Notes under the pieces: generated by a model
Told to the model about the DNA's origin: nothing
Databases searched by the model: none
Seen by the model: only the letters and a program-made list of their open reading frames with translations
Made by a program: the position numbers and the translations under genes
Shown: in pieces, positions 16,552-24,751 of the stretch
Layout: each line of letters starts with the position of its first letter
Numbering within the stretch: the stretch's first letter is position 1
Source of the DNA: Candidatus Obscuribacter sp.
GTDB lineage: Bacteria; Cyanobacteriota; Vampirovibrionia; Obscuribacterales; Obscuribacteraceae
Assembly: GCA_021772135.1 (NCBI GenBank)
Contig: JADYXQ010000216.1
Span: 1 to 33,346 of the forward strand
Direction: 5' to 3'
Length of the DNA stretch: 33,346 nucleotides

Positions 16552-18606
16552 ATGGCAAAAACAGTCGGAATCGATCTCGGAACAACTAACTCTGTCGTTG
16601 CAGTGATGGAGGGTGGCCGCGCCACCGTCATCGCCAACTCTGAAGGCGGACGCACCACTCCTTCAGTGGTTGCCTTTAACAAAACCGGTGAACGTCTAGT
16701 CGGACTTTTGGCCCGCAGACAGGCAGTAGTCAACCCGGTCAACACGATCTATTCGATAAAGCGCTTCATCGGCAGACGCTTTAACGAAGTATCAGAAGAA
16801 TGCAAAATCGTCTCCTACAAAGTTAAAGAGTCACCAGACGGCGGTGTACGCGTAATTATTTCAGACAAAGAATATACACCTGAAGAAATTTCAGCCATGA
16901 TTCTGCGCAAATTAAAAGAAGACGCTGAAAAATATCTGGGCGAGAAAGTAGACAGCGCCGTAATTACAGTACCTGCTTATTTCAACGATTCACAAAGACA
17001 ATCAACTAAAAACTCAGGTACCATTGCCGGGCTGGAAGTTTTGCGCATCATCAACGAACCCACGGCAGCAGCTCTGGCATACGGTGTTGAGAAAAAAGGC
17101 AAAGACGAAACCATTCTCGTATTCGACCTCGGTGGCGGCACCTTCGATGTCTCGATTCTCGAAGTGAGCGACGGTCTAATTGAAGTTAAGTCAACCTCAG
17201 GCGATACGCACCTGGGCGGCGACGATTTCGACCACGCGCTTGTACAGTGGATTGCCACCGAATTTCAAAATAGCGAATCAATTGATTTGCGCAAAGACCC
17301 ACAAGCTTTGCAACGTTTAACTGAAGCGGCAGAGAAAGCCAAAATTGAACTTTCATCAGTAACTGAAACTGTTATTTCACTGCCTTTTATTACCGCCAAC
17401 GATCAAGGACCGAAGCACCTTGAAATGAAATTGACTCGTTCGCGTTTTAACGAATTGACTCACACTCTGGTTGAGCGTTGCAAACAGCCAATCGAACAGG
17501 CCATGTCAGATGCCAAACTAACTTATAACGAAATTGACGAAGTGGTGCTTGTCGGCGGATCGACCCGCATACCGGCCGTAAAGGATCTTGTTAAAAGTCT
17601 GACAGGCGGCAAAGAGCCAAATCAAAGCGTCAACCCTGACGAAGTAGTGGCAGTTGGAGCCGCGCTGCAAGCCGGCGTGCTCTCCGGTGAAGTAACTGAC
17701 CTCGTACTATTAGACGTCACCCCACTCTCACTCGGTATCGAGACCATGGGCGGTGTCTTTGCCAAATTGGTAGAGCGCAACACCACTATTCCTTGCCACA
17801 AAACTCAGCTCTGCTCAACTGCTGAAGACAATCAGACTGCTGTAGACATCTACATCTTCCAGGGTGAGCGGGCCATGGCTCGGGATAACAAAAAGCTTGG
17901 TAATTTCAGACTTGATGGCATTGCCCCTGGTGCCCGAGGCGCCTCGCGCATCGAAGTATCATTCGATATCGACGCCAGCGGCATCGTTAAAGTGACAGCT
18001 AAAGATCTGGGCACCGGTAAAGAACAGAACGTCACCATTACCGCCAGCACCAACCTGACTAAAGACGATATTGAACGTATGGTTAAAGAAGCGGCTGAGA
18101 ATGCTGAAGGCGACAAAAAAATCAAGGCCATGGCCGACCTGCGCAACGAAGTCGACGGCCTTATCTACACCATCGAACGCCAGATGCAAGACCTGGGTAA
18201 AGGTTTAACCGATGCGTCTAAAGCTAAAGCCGAAGACATCATCGGCAAATTGCGCGGTCAAGTGGCAGCAGAAGCCGAAGAAAGCGAAATCAGAGAAACC
18301 ATGAACGAGCTACGCGGACACGTTGTCATCATGGACCAGGAAGGCAACGAATATAAACAGAAGCAAGCGGCCGAAGCCGCCGCTGGTGAGGGCGAAGAAG
18401 CCAAAGCTGACGGTGAAGCCAAGGCCTATGGCGACGAAGCTCAAGCAGACGACGAATCTAAGTCCGAAGGTGACGAATCTAAGGCTGAGGGCGACGAAGC
18501 TGACGCTGAAGCGCCAAAAACTGAGCCAGACGGCGCAAACGGCAATCATGCCGCCAAAGCTGAAGACAGCGCTGACGCTGAAGAAGAAGCCGGAGCGGCA
18601 AAATAA
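16552..18606 (+). CDS. dnaK: Hsp70 chaperone DnaK with long acidic C-terminal tail
   Basis: The protein has 684 residues, longer than the roughly 610-640 usual for bacterial DnaK. It starts with [14 protein letters not shown] and has the Hsp70 phosphate loops ([21 protein letters not shown]), [11 protein letters not shown] and [12 protein letters not shown] in the ATPase domain (1 to about 380). The substrate-binding domain (about 390-500) and helical lid follow. Residues about 604-684 are a low-complexity Ala/Glu/Asp/Lys tail with recurring EGDE-type units. DnaK refolds or holds client proteins in the cytoplasm with DnaJ and GrpE, neither of which is in the window. No CIRCE element is seen upstream. 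ATG 16552 is clear from homology although the RBS (AGGA) is distant. Confidence 0.97.
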   Translation: MAKTVGIDLGTTNSVVAVMEGGRATVIANSEGGRTTPSVVAFNKTGERLVGLLARRQAVVNPVNTIYSIKRFIGRRFNEVSEECKIVSYKVKESPDGGVRVIISDKEYTPEEISAMILRKLKEDAEKYLGEKVDSAVITVPAYFNDSQRQSTKNSGTIAGLEVLRIINEPTAAALAYGVEKKGKDETILVFDLGGGTFDVSILEVSDGLIEVKSTSGDTHLGGDDFDHALVQWIATEFQNSESIDLRKDPQALQRLTEAAEKAKIELSSVTETVISLPFITANDQGPKHLEMKLTRSRFNELTHTLVERCKQPIEQAMSDAKLTYNEIDEVVLVGGSTRIPAVKDLVKSLTGGKEPNQSVNPDEVVAVGAALQAGVLSGEVTDLVLLDVTPLSLGIETMGGVFAKLVERNTTIPCHKTQLCSTAEDNQTAVDIYIFQGERAMARDNKKLGNFRLDGIAPGARGASRIEVSFDIDASGIVKVTAKDLGTGKEQNVTITASTNLTKDDIERMVKEAAENAEGDKKIKAMADLRNEVDGLIYTIERQMQDLGKGLTDASKAKAEDIIGKLRGQVAAEAEESEIRETMNELRGHVVIMDQEGNEYKQKQAAEAAAGEGEEAKADGEAKAYGDEAQADDESKSEGDESKAEGDEADAEAPKTEPDGANGNHAAKAEDSADAEEEAGAAK

Positions 18607-18645
18607 AGGTCAGCTAAGCTCCGGCCGGTTCACAGGCCAAACATA

Positions 18646-18651
18646 TATAAT
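18646..18651 (+). promoter_or_regulatory. Consensus -10 (TATAAT) upstream of the hydrolase/caspase operon
   Basis: A perfect TATAAT lies at 18646-18651 in the 141 bp gap after dnaK. No good -35 is found at 16-18 bp, and there is no TGn extension, so an activator or a different sigma factor may be needed. A start near 18658 would give a leader of about 90 nt before the gene at 18748. Confidence 0.35.
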
Positions 18652-18747
18652 GATGCCCTGCCTTAGCACCGGGGCTCATTTAGTTTTTTGCGCTTACTCC
18701 TAATTTGGCGGTAGCCTCGGTAGGTGACTTGTTAGGACTCTGTCTAA

Positions 18748-20493
18748 GTGAAAGTGATGAAAAAAACAAACTCTTTTTTGGCTCTAGCCGCTGTAATTTT
18801 CAGCCAGGCTAACGGAGCACAGGCCCAGAACGCCGGTGATAACTACGATATGTTTCGCTCTGAAAACACCATCAGTCATTACTCTCCCGCGGTCAGCCCA
18901 GCTGCGCAATATCCAGCCTCTGCCTTTCCCGGAGCCACGGTGGCTACCGGCAGCACACAAAAACTGGACAAAGTGCCTTGCATTCGCTGGATAGACGAAG
19001 TCTCCACTCCCAGAGCAGTGCTTCTATGCATTCACGGGCTGGGGCTCCACAAAGGCGTTTACGAAGAATTCGGCCGAGAGATGGCTAAAAAAGGCATCAT
19101 TACTTACGCTATCGACATGCGTGGTTTTGGCTCCTGGATTCCTAAAGAAAAAAATGCGTTGATTGATTTCGATGGTTCGCTCAGTGATATCAAAAGAGCC
19201 CTACTCGAAATTCGCAAAGCTCATCCAGGTCTTCCCGTAATTATGCTGGGTGAGTCTATGGGTGGAGGAATCGGCATCCACGCAACAGCCATGTATCCAG
19301 AACTAATTGACGGCTTGATTTCATCGGTACCATCGGGCGACCGCTTCAACGACGTCACTCTGCACGTCGGTGCTCATGCCATTTTTAATGGTTTCGATAA
19401 ACCTATGGATATCGGCCCGATGGTAGTTGGTAAGGCGACGCAAAAAAGTGAATTAAGAACGCGCTGGCTCAACGACCCGCTTTGCCGCACAAAACTGAGC
19501 CCAAACGAACTTAAGGCCTTCCAGAAATTCATGGATGGCAACATTGCTCAAGCGGCCTTAATCAAAGAAACGCCTGTACTTTTCATTATGGGTTCTAACG
19601 ATAAATTAGTGAGACCTGTTGCTACTTTTAAACTGTTCGACAGTTTGGCCACTCCCAACAAAGACAAAGTTATGTCGAACTCTGCTGAACACTTGATTTT
19701 TGAAATCGGCCAGTTCAGCAAAGACGATTTGAGCTTCGTCAATAAATGGATAGACAAAAAAGTTCTCGCTAAAGGCGTGGAAGAACCTACTGAAGAGATT
19801 GCAGTTAAGACCGGCAAAAAAGAAGAAGATGTTGTGGTACTAGCACCGGCTGTCACTGTCAAGTCGCTTAAGCCAGCCGCTCCAGTAGTGGAGCCTGCTC
19901 ACAACCCAGTTAAAGTCTCTGCTGAAAGCACCGGCATGTCTTACTGGATCGAACTCAACCGCGGCGGCAAGATTTTCCGCTGCAACAATAAAATGGCTTT
20001 CAAATCTGGTGACTCAATTCGCTTCCATGTCATTCCAGACAAAGACGGCTTCGCTTATATCTTGATGAAACAAAGCAGCAGCGGTAAAAAAGCCATCTTG
20101 TTCCCGTCCAAAGACACGGGCAAAGACAATCAGCTCAAAGCCAAAGTCGACTATCCATTGCCTAAAGACTGGTTGACCTTCGATCACAATCCAGGCATTG
20201 AAAAAATCAGTCTGCTTTATTCCACCAAGAAAATCGCCGACGAGGCCGCTCTTAATCCGCCTGAATATCTCACCGCTTATGTCTCTGACGATATGTCCGG
20301 TGCTAAAGATCTGGTGCCCACCCGCATGCAATTATCATGGGACGATCCCACTCCAGTGTTCCTTCCTGATCAAGTGCCCGGTCAAGAGAAAATGGCTCGC
20401 AGCACCACGATCATGTCGGGTAGTTTAGTAAAAGTAAGCTTCAATGACCCCAGTGGGTTGATGGCGGTAGACGTGGCTCTGGCCCACCAGTAA
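18748..20493 (+). CDS. Exported alpha/beta-hydrolase with C-terminal DUF4384-like domain
   Basis: The protein has 581 residues. A signal peptide ends near AQAQ (about residue 27). The alpha/beta-hydrolase domain (about 75-340) has the oxyanion motif HG (96-97), GESMGG with Ser170, Asp285 and His315, so the triad is complete. It is closely related to the Ser-less protein at 273-1307. After a Val/Pro-rich linker, residues about 395-560 resemble DUF4384 (a GDSIRFHVIPDKDGFAYIL strand pattern and ILFPSK). That domain is often found joined to caspase-like peptidases in bacteria. Likely a secreted lipase, esterase or peptidase; the substrate is unknown. GTG 18748 has AGGA 10 nt upstream; ATG 18757 is an alternative. 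The next gene, the pseudocaspase, begins 18 nt after its stop. Confidence 0.88.
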   Translation: MKVMKKTNSFLALAAVIFSQANGAQAQNAGDNYDMFRSENTISHYSPAVSPAAQYPASAFPGATVATGSTQKLDKVPCIRWIDEVSTPRAVLLCIHGLGLHKGVYEEFGREMAKKGIITYAIDMRGFGSWIPKEKNALIDFDGSLSDIKRALLEIRKAHPGLPVIMLGESMGGGIGIHATAMYPELIDGLISSVPSGDRFNDVTLHVGAHAIFNGFDKPMDIGPMVVGKATQKSELRTRWLNDPLCRTKLSPNELKAFQKFMDGNIAQAALIKETPVLFIMGSNDKLVRPVATFKLFDSLATPNKDKVMSNSAEHLIFEIGQFSKDDLSFVNKWIDKKVLAKGVEEPTEEIAVKTGKKEEDVVVLAPAVTVKSLKPAAPVVEPAHNPVKVSAESTGMSYWIELNRGGKIFRCNNKMAFKSGDSIRFHVIPDKDGFAYILMKQSSSGKKAILFPSKDTGKDNQLKAKVDYPLPKDWLTFDHNPGIEKISLLYSTKKIADEAALNPPEYLTAYVSDDMSGAKDLVPTRMQLSWDDPTPVFLPDQVPGQEKMARSTTIMSGSLVKVSFNDPSGLMAVDVALAHQ

Positions 20494-20511
20494 AAGAGCG
20501 GGAGATTGCAA

Positions 20512-22263
20512 TTGAAGTTTTGTTTGTTGACTCGTTGTTTGAACGCGGCCCTGGCCGCATACTTGATACTATCAGCTTCCACTCCCACTCTGGCCGCCGA
20601 GGCCCCAACTCCTGATTTGAACAAAGCACCGGCCTCAGGCGTACAGTGGACAAAGATTCAAGACCTCGACCCTCATGCCACAGCCGGCAACCGACCTATC
20701 AAACAGAAATGGGCAGTAGTAATTGGTACTGCCAAATTTAGAGAACGCAGACTAGATGCAGCAGACGCAAAAATGGATGTGGCGGCAAAAGATTTTGCCA
20801 ATTACCTCAAAGATGAAAACGCCGGTCGCTTTCCTGAAACTCACGTTAAAACTCTGATTAACTCAGAGGCCACCAGACAAAATATCATTAATAATATCGG
20901 CAAGGGCTGGCTCGGCAGCCTGGCCGGCCCGGATGATCTGGTGGTGGTCTTTATATCAACCCACGGTTTTCCCACCACTGACGGTACCACTTATTTAAGC
21001 GCTTATGATTGCGCTTTAGATAACGTCTATTCCACATGTATTTCAATGCAATCATTGATGAAAACACTGAAGGAAAACGTCAACACCGATCGTATCGTCA
21101 TGGTATTGGAAGCACCTTACAGCGGAGCGGCAGAACTGACGGAAGGCGCTAAAACCACCTCGCCAAGAGCCAACGTAGACGCAAGCAAGATAAACCTGGG
21201 CAAGGGCTACATAATTTTGACATCTAGCAAACCAGATCAAATGACCTGGGGTAGTGCCTTTTCTTCAAATTTGATCAAGGCGCTGAAAGCAGATGACGGC
21301 ATGGCACCCCTTACCACTGCCTTTCAGAAAGCCAGAGAGCTGACGGAACAAGAGACCAGCGCAGGCAGCGCTACTTCTAAGAAGCAAACACCAGTGATGA
21401 AATCTGACTGGGTGGGCAATGATATCGTCCTTGGTGCACCAACCAAAGAGCGAATCAAAGAAATTCCTGAAAATGTCATGGCTTTTGTGGCCGCCGAGGC
21501 TCATTATTTGAAAGCCAACAACTTTGTCGGCGAAGGCAATTTTGACGGCGCCATAGCCGAATATAAGGCCGCCATAGAAACAGATCCTGATTACGCTGAT
21601 GCCATTGCCGATTATGGCGCTGTGCTGACAATAAAAGGCGACTGGAGTGCTGCTGCTGAGCAATACAAAAGAGCAATTACCCTTAAACCAAATGATGCGC
21701 TGTTCCACGCTAACTACGCCCGGGTGTTAAACAAACTCGGACAAGAAGAGCTAAGTATTAAAGAGCTGGAGCTGGCTTACCAGCTTAATCCTAAAGACAA
21801 AGTGATTTTGGGCGCCCTGGCCAATAAATGCGTAGCCGCCGGTAATTTCGACAATGCCATCAATTTGTTAGAGCAAGCAATCTATCTATTTCCCAACTCT
21901 GCCCAGATGCACGATCGCTTAAGTTATGCCTTTGCCCGCTCGGGTAACGTCAGCCAATCATTTGCCCATGCCAAAGAGGCCGTCAAATTAGATCCGCAGC
22001 TGATTTCAGCACGCTTAAACCTGGGTTCTGCACTGCTTCTCAAAGGTGACGCCGACGCCGCTAAAAAGGTTTACGAAGAGACAACCGCCATCGATCCAAA
22101 AAACCTTGACGCTCACTTCTTACTGGCCAGCACAATGGAAAAGTTAGGCGACCCCCAGGGGGCTAAATCGGAATTGACCACTTTCATCAAATTAGCGCCC
22201 GTGCAAGACCCGCGTGTTGAAAAAGCTAAGGCCAAAATAGCGGTGCTGGGTAAAGCCGAATAA
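20512..22263 (+). CDS. Exported caspase-like protein (catalytic Cys replaced) with C-terminal TPRs
   Basis: The protein has 583 residues from TTG 20512, which has GGGAG 7 nt upstream; TTG 20506 is too close to that site. A signal peptide ends near TLAA (about 29). A caspase-like domain covers about 60-308. It keeps the catalytic His (H151 in STHG), but the segment equivalent to DVCHGG reads EAPYSGA. The Cys position is therefore Pro202 (codon CCT at 21115-21117) and the following His is Tyr. Residues about 335-575 are five to six TPRs. Compared with the active caspase at 1316-3988 the domain order is reversed. It should bind but not cleave by the caspase mechanism. It is coupled to the active hydrolase upstream and its stop is 3 nt from that of the convergent gene. 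Confidence 0.9.
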   Translation: MKFCLLTRCLNAALAAYLILSASTPTLAAEAPTPDLNKAPASGVQWTKIQDLDPHATAGNRPIKQKWAVVIGTAKFRERRLDAADAKMDVAAKDFANYLKDENAGRFPETHVKTLINSEATRQNIINNIGKGWLGSLAGPDDLVVVFISTHGFPTTDGTTYLSAYDCALDNVYSTCISMQSLMKTLKENVNTDRIVMVLEAPYSGAAELTEGAKTTSPRANVDASKINLGKGYIILTSSKPDQMTWGSAFSSNLIKALKADDGMAPLTTAFQKARELTEQETSAGSATSKKQTPVMKSDWVGNDIVLGAPTKERIKEIPENVMAFVAAEAHYLKANNFVGEGNFDGAIAEYKAAIETDPDYADAIADYGAVLTIKGDWSAAAEQYKRAITLKPNDALFHANYARVLNKLGQEELSIKELELAYQLNPKDKVILGALANKCVAAGNFDNAINLLEQAIYLFPNSAQMHDRLSYAFARSGNVSQSFAHAKEAVKLDPQLISARLNLGSALLLKGDADAAKKVYEETTAIDPKNLDAHFLLASTMEKLGDPQGAKSELTTFIKLAPVQDPRVEKAKAKIAVLGKAE

Positions 22264-22266
22264 TCG

Positions 22267-22980
22267 CTAGTCACTAACCGGAAAATTGACGCTATTTCCG
22301 CCTGATTTAATGCCTACTTGCAGTGTTTCTACAGCAGCGGCAATCAATTGATCGGGCTTATCGATAACATCATCCATACTGGCACCGCCTACAGTGACGG
22401 TAAGTAAAATTTGATCGCCCTTAAAATCAACAGCTAAATTTTCCATACGGGTGCGTATGCGTTCAGCGGCAATTTCTGCACCATTTCTTGGTGTCTCAGG
22501 CAGTATCACGCCAAAGCAATCGTCGCGACAACGGCCGGCAATGTCGACATCGCGTACACAGCCAAGTAAACCACGACCTGAGCCAAGAATGACCGCATTC
22601 TCGCCCTGCAAACCGTACCTTTCAACAATGCTGGCGAGTTTATCTACAGTAACGAAAACCAGCGACAGAGGCCGCTTATACCTGCCCGCCCGACGAGCTT
22701 CGTAATTAAGGCGTTTATAAAAAGACCAGAAATTAAAAGAGTTAAGGTCAAGGAGCGCACGCCTTTCTACTTCATCATCACTGAGTGAAGGGTCTTCGAT
22801 GTATCTGTCGGCAAAAAGTTTAGACTGCTCCGCCGGAATTTCGAAATTCGGCTGCTCTTTCATATTCCAAGGAAACTGATTATTGCGTGCTTGCAGCTCC
22901 GCCAGCCTTTTTTGAAAAAGCAGTTCTTGCTCGGCACGCTCGGCATTTCTTTTAGCGATATCCAGCTGATTGTCAGCCAT
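22267..22980 (-). CDS. Degenerate GGDEF-domain protein
   Basis: The protein has 237 residues. The N-terminus (1-35) is a likely coiled coil. Residues about 80-230 follow the GGDEF (diguanylate cyclase) fold: SFYKRLNYEARRAGRYKRPLS, VTVDKL, the RYGLQGENAV helix and AAERIRTRMENL. The signature reads R152-D-D-C-F156 instead of GG(D/E)EF, so cyclic-di-GMP synthesis is not expected. No obvious RxxD inhibitory site was confirmed. It is cytoplasmic by appearance. The ATG directly follows the TAA of the lipoprotein gene, with zero gap, so they form an operon. I infer a signalling scaffold or GTP-binding role, by analogy with other degenerate GGDEF proteins. Confidence 0.82.
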   Translation of the reverse strand: MADNQLDIAKRNAERAEQELLFQKRLAELQARNNQFPWNMKEQPNFEIPAEQSKLFADRYIEDPSLSDDEVERRALLDLNSFNFWSFYKRLNYEARRAGRYKRPLSLVFVTVDKLASIVERYGLQGENAVILGSGRGLLGCVRDVDIAGRCRDDCFGVILPETPRNGAEIAAERIRTRMENLAVDFKGDQILLTVTVGGASMDDVIDKPDQLIAAAVETLQVGIKSGGNSVNFPVSD

Positions 22981-23634
22981 TTACTTACTCTCTTTCACAT
23001 CTGACTTGGCTAATGGCTTGACCGTCTTGTCTGACATTTGTCCAGAAAAGGTGCCTTCGTTTCTTTCATCTTCCATGTATTTTGACACCATATTCTGCTC
23101 GGTATCATGCACAAGAGCCAACACCGAATCGATTCTATTGCCAAAGCGTTTTTCAGCGGCGCGCCACCAGAGCTCAGATCCATCCAACAAAGATTCATGA
23201 ATCCAGGCGACTTGATATTTCTCAATAACTTTCTTGAATAGAGCGGCTGATGAAGAATTTTCCCAGTACTTTCTGGCAAATTGTGCACGTTTTTTATAAG
23301 GCACGTAAGTGGCCAAATTATTACCAAGATCTTGATGGAGCGGTTCAAGCCAGTCGTGATAAGCAATGGCAAAATCAGCTTTATCGGGAGCAGACAAAGT
23401 TTTGTAAGGTGATTTGAACACCCGAGCTTCACGACCAGCGATCCAGCCGTCTTCAAAACCCAGGTCAACATTCTTGGCAATCTCTGCAATGTCGGCGGCG
23501 CTTACTCGCTCTGGCCCTTGCGCCCCGGAGACGATCACCGTGGATCCTGCAGGTGGCGCGCTGGGCAAGGCGCAGCTTGTCAAGGCCGCGCAGGTGATAA
23601 TTGCTAAAAGGCCTAGGCGGCCGACGCTGTTCAT
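22981..23634 (-). CDS. Putative lipoprotein of unknown function
   Basis: The protein has 217 residues. The N-terminus is a lipoprotein signal with lipobox L18-T-S-C21, so Cys21 should be lipidated after signal peptidase II cleavage. The rest is helical and rich in aromatic and charged residues (for example YHDWLEPLHQ and GSELWWRAAEKRFGN). No enzymatic motif or family is recognised. It is the first gene of the pair with the degenerate GGDEF protein and diverges from the gene at 23712. Confidence 0.78.
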   Translation of the reverse strand: MNSVGRLGLLAIITCAALTSCALPSAPPAGSTVIVSGAQGPERVSAADIAEIAKNVDLGFEDGWIAGREARVFKSPYKTLSAPDKADFAIAYHDWLEPLHQDLGNNLATYVPYKKRAQFARKYWENSSSAALFKKVIEKYQVAWIHESLLDGSELWWRAAEKRFGNRIDSVLALVHDTEQNMVSKYMEDERNEGTFSGQMSDKTVKPLAKSDVKESK

Positions 23635-23711
23635 TTGGTAATGATAAACTACATCTTTGTAAGAGGTAGGAAAGTCGCTCCCTTCTATGTGTGGTCTACG
23701 GTCGCATCTTC

Positions 23712-24728
23712 ATGACAGATAACAGCACTACTATTTATCGTCCCGGTCAGAGTGTCATGTGCAAAATCGAAAGTGCAGAGCCCGGCGGTTACAACGCAGT
23801 GGTGGTGGGCTCCGGATTGCCACCTTCAGCAGAGCCTCACGATGACGCAGACCATCCGCAAATCAAAGCTTTTCTTCCCAGTATCGAACCTTTAAAAATT
23901 GGCCAGACCGTTCCTGCAACTTTTGTTTGCATGCATAATAACCGGGCGCTCATGACCTTCGCCTTCATGCTCGGCACCACCGAGCGCGTGCAACACAGCA
24001 CTGCATCTGATGAAGACAATGCTTTTGCCATCTGGGTCGATTCATATCCGAGCACCCAAAAATTGCGACGTGCCATCGACTTAATTATGCCGGCTGTTTC
24101 AGGCAAATTATTTCGCGAATTGAACAGCTCGGTAGCCGACACTTCAATGTTGCTGACTGAGCTTGAACTGGCCAACTTTACCGGCTGCGTTAAAGTGCGT
24201 TCTGAAGTGCAGAAGTCGCGTTCAGCCATGTTGCTTTTTGAAGGAAGAGTGGCAGGAGCAATCTACGGCCGCAAGGATGCTCAAGAAACCTTTGCCGTCG
24301 AGAAGGCTATGAAACAAATGAAGGCAGATATTGGTGAAGCAGATACTTTTTTGCAAGTTTATGAATTGCCACCAGATGTAGTGCTAGCCATGTCGGCACT
24401 TTTTCTTGGCTGCCCTGTTGCTAAAGACAAAGAAAAAACATTGCTCGATTACTTTGACACCACTCTTATTTCTATTTCCGTATCAGGGGAGACCGGCTGT
24501 CTGACATTCTCAGAAAGTGAAGATGGCTCACAACCTGATATTCTCGTTTTCATCAAGCTAGGCCAACCTTTTGGCGGTTACAAAATTGCTGACCAAATAT
24601 ATGTCGAAGAAGCGGAAAGCCTCTTGTCTGAGATTAGAGCAATCGGCAAGGGAGCTGTAGAAGCTCACATTTTGCCGGAGCAACTACTTTCAGAAGCCAT
24701 GACCTTTGGCTATAAACTGCAAACCTAA
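23712..24728 (+). CDS. Protein with S1-like N-terminus and DUF4388/PATAN-like region
   Basis: The protein has 338 residues from ATG 23712; an upstream GTG at 23691 would add seven residues and neither has a clear RBS. Residues about 10-85 resemble an OB/S1 fold (RPGQSVMCKIES, AFLPS, KIGQTVPATFV) with an acidic insert. Residues about 145-215 (LTELELANFTGCVKV, AMLLFEGRVAGAIYG) have the pattern of DUF4388/PATAN domains, which occur in bacterial signalling proteins. A second, similar half follows (about 240-330). It has no signal peptide. It ends 23 nt before the beta-oxidation gene and is probably cotranscribed with it. The function is not known and the domain calls are moderate. Confidence 0.75.
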   Translation: MTDNSTTIYRPGQSVMCKIESAEPGGYNAVVVGSGLPPSAEPHDDADHPQIKAFLPSIEPLKIGQTVPATFVCMHNNRALMTFAFMLGTTERVQHSTASDEDNAFAIWVDSYPSTQKLRRAIDLIMPAVSGKLFRELNSSVADTSMLLTELELANFTGCVKVRSEVQKSRSAMLLFEGRVAGAIYGRKDAQETFAVEKAMKQMKADIGEADTFLQVYELPPDVVLAMSALFLGCPVAKDKEKTLLDYFDTTLISISVSGETGCLTFSESEDGSQPDILVFIKLGQPFGGYKIADQIYVEEAESLLSEIRAIGKGAVEAHILPEQLLSEAMTFGYKLQT

Positions 24729-24751
24729 TTTGTGTATTGAGGGGACCCAAT

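Noticed and set aside
18655..18690. Intrinsic terminator after dnaK
   Set aside because: A GCCC/GGGC pairing precedes a T-run, but the stem is only four pairs with a long loop and the T-run is displaced.
18323..18703. Plus-strand open frame of 126 codons over the dnaK tail
   Set aside because: It is a shadow frame created by the low-complexity coding of the acidic tail.
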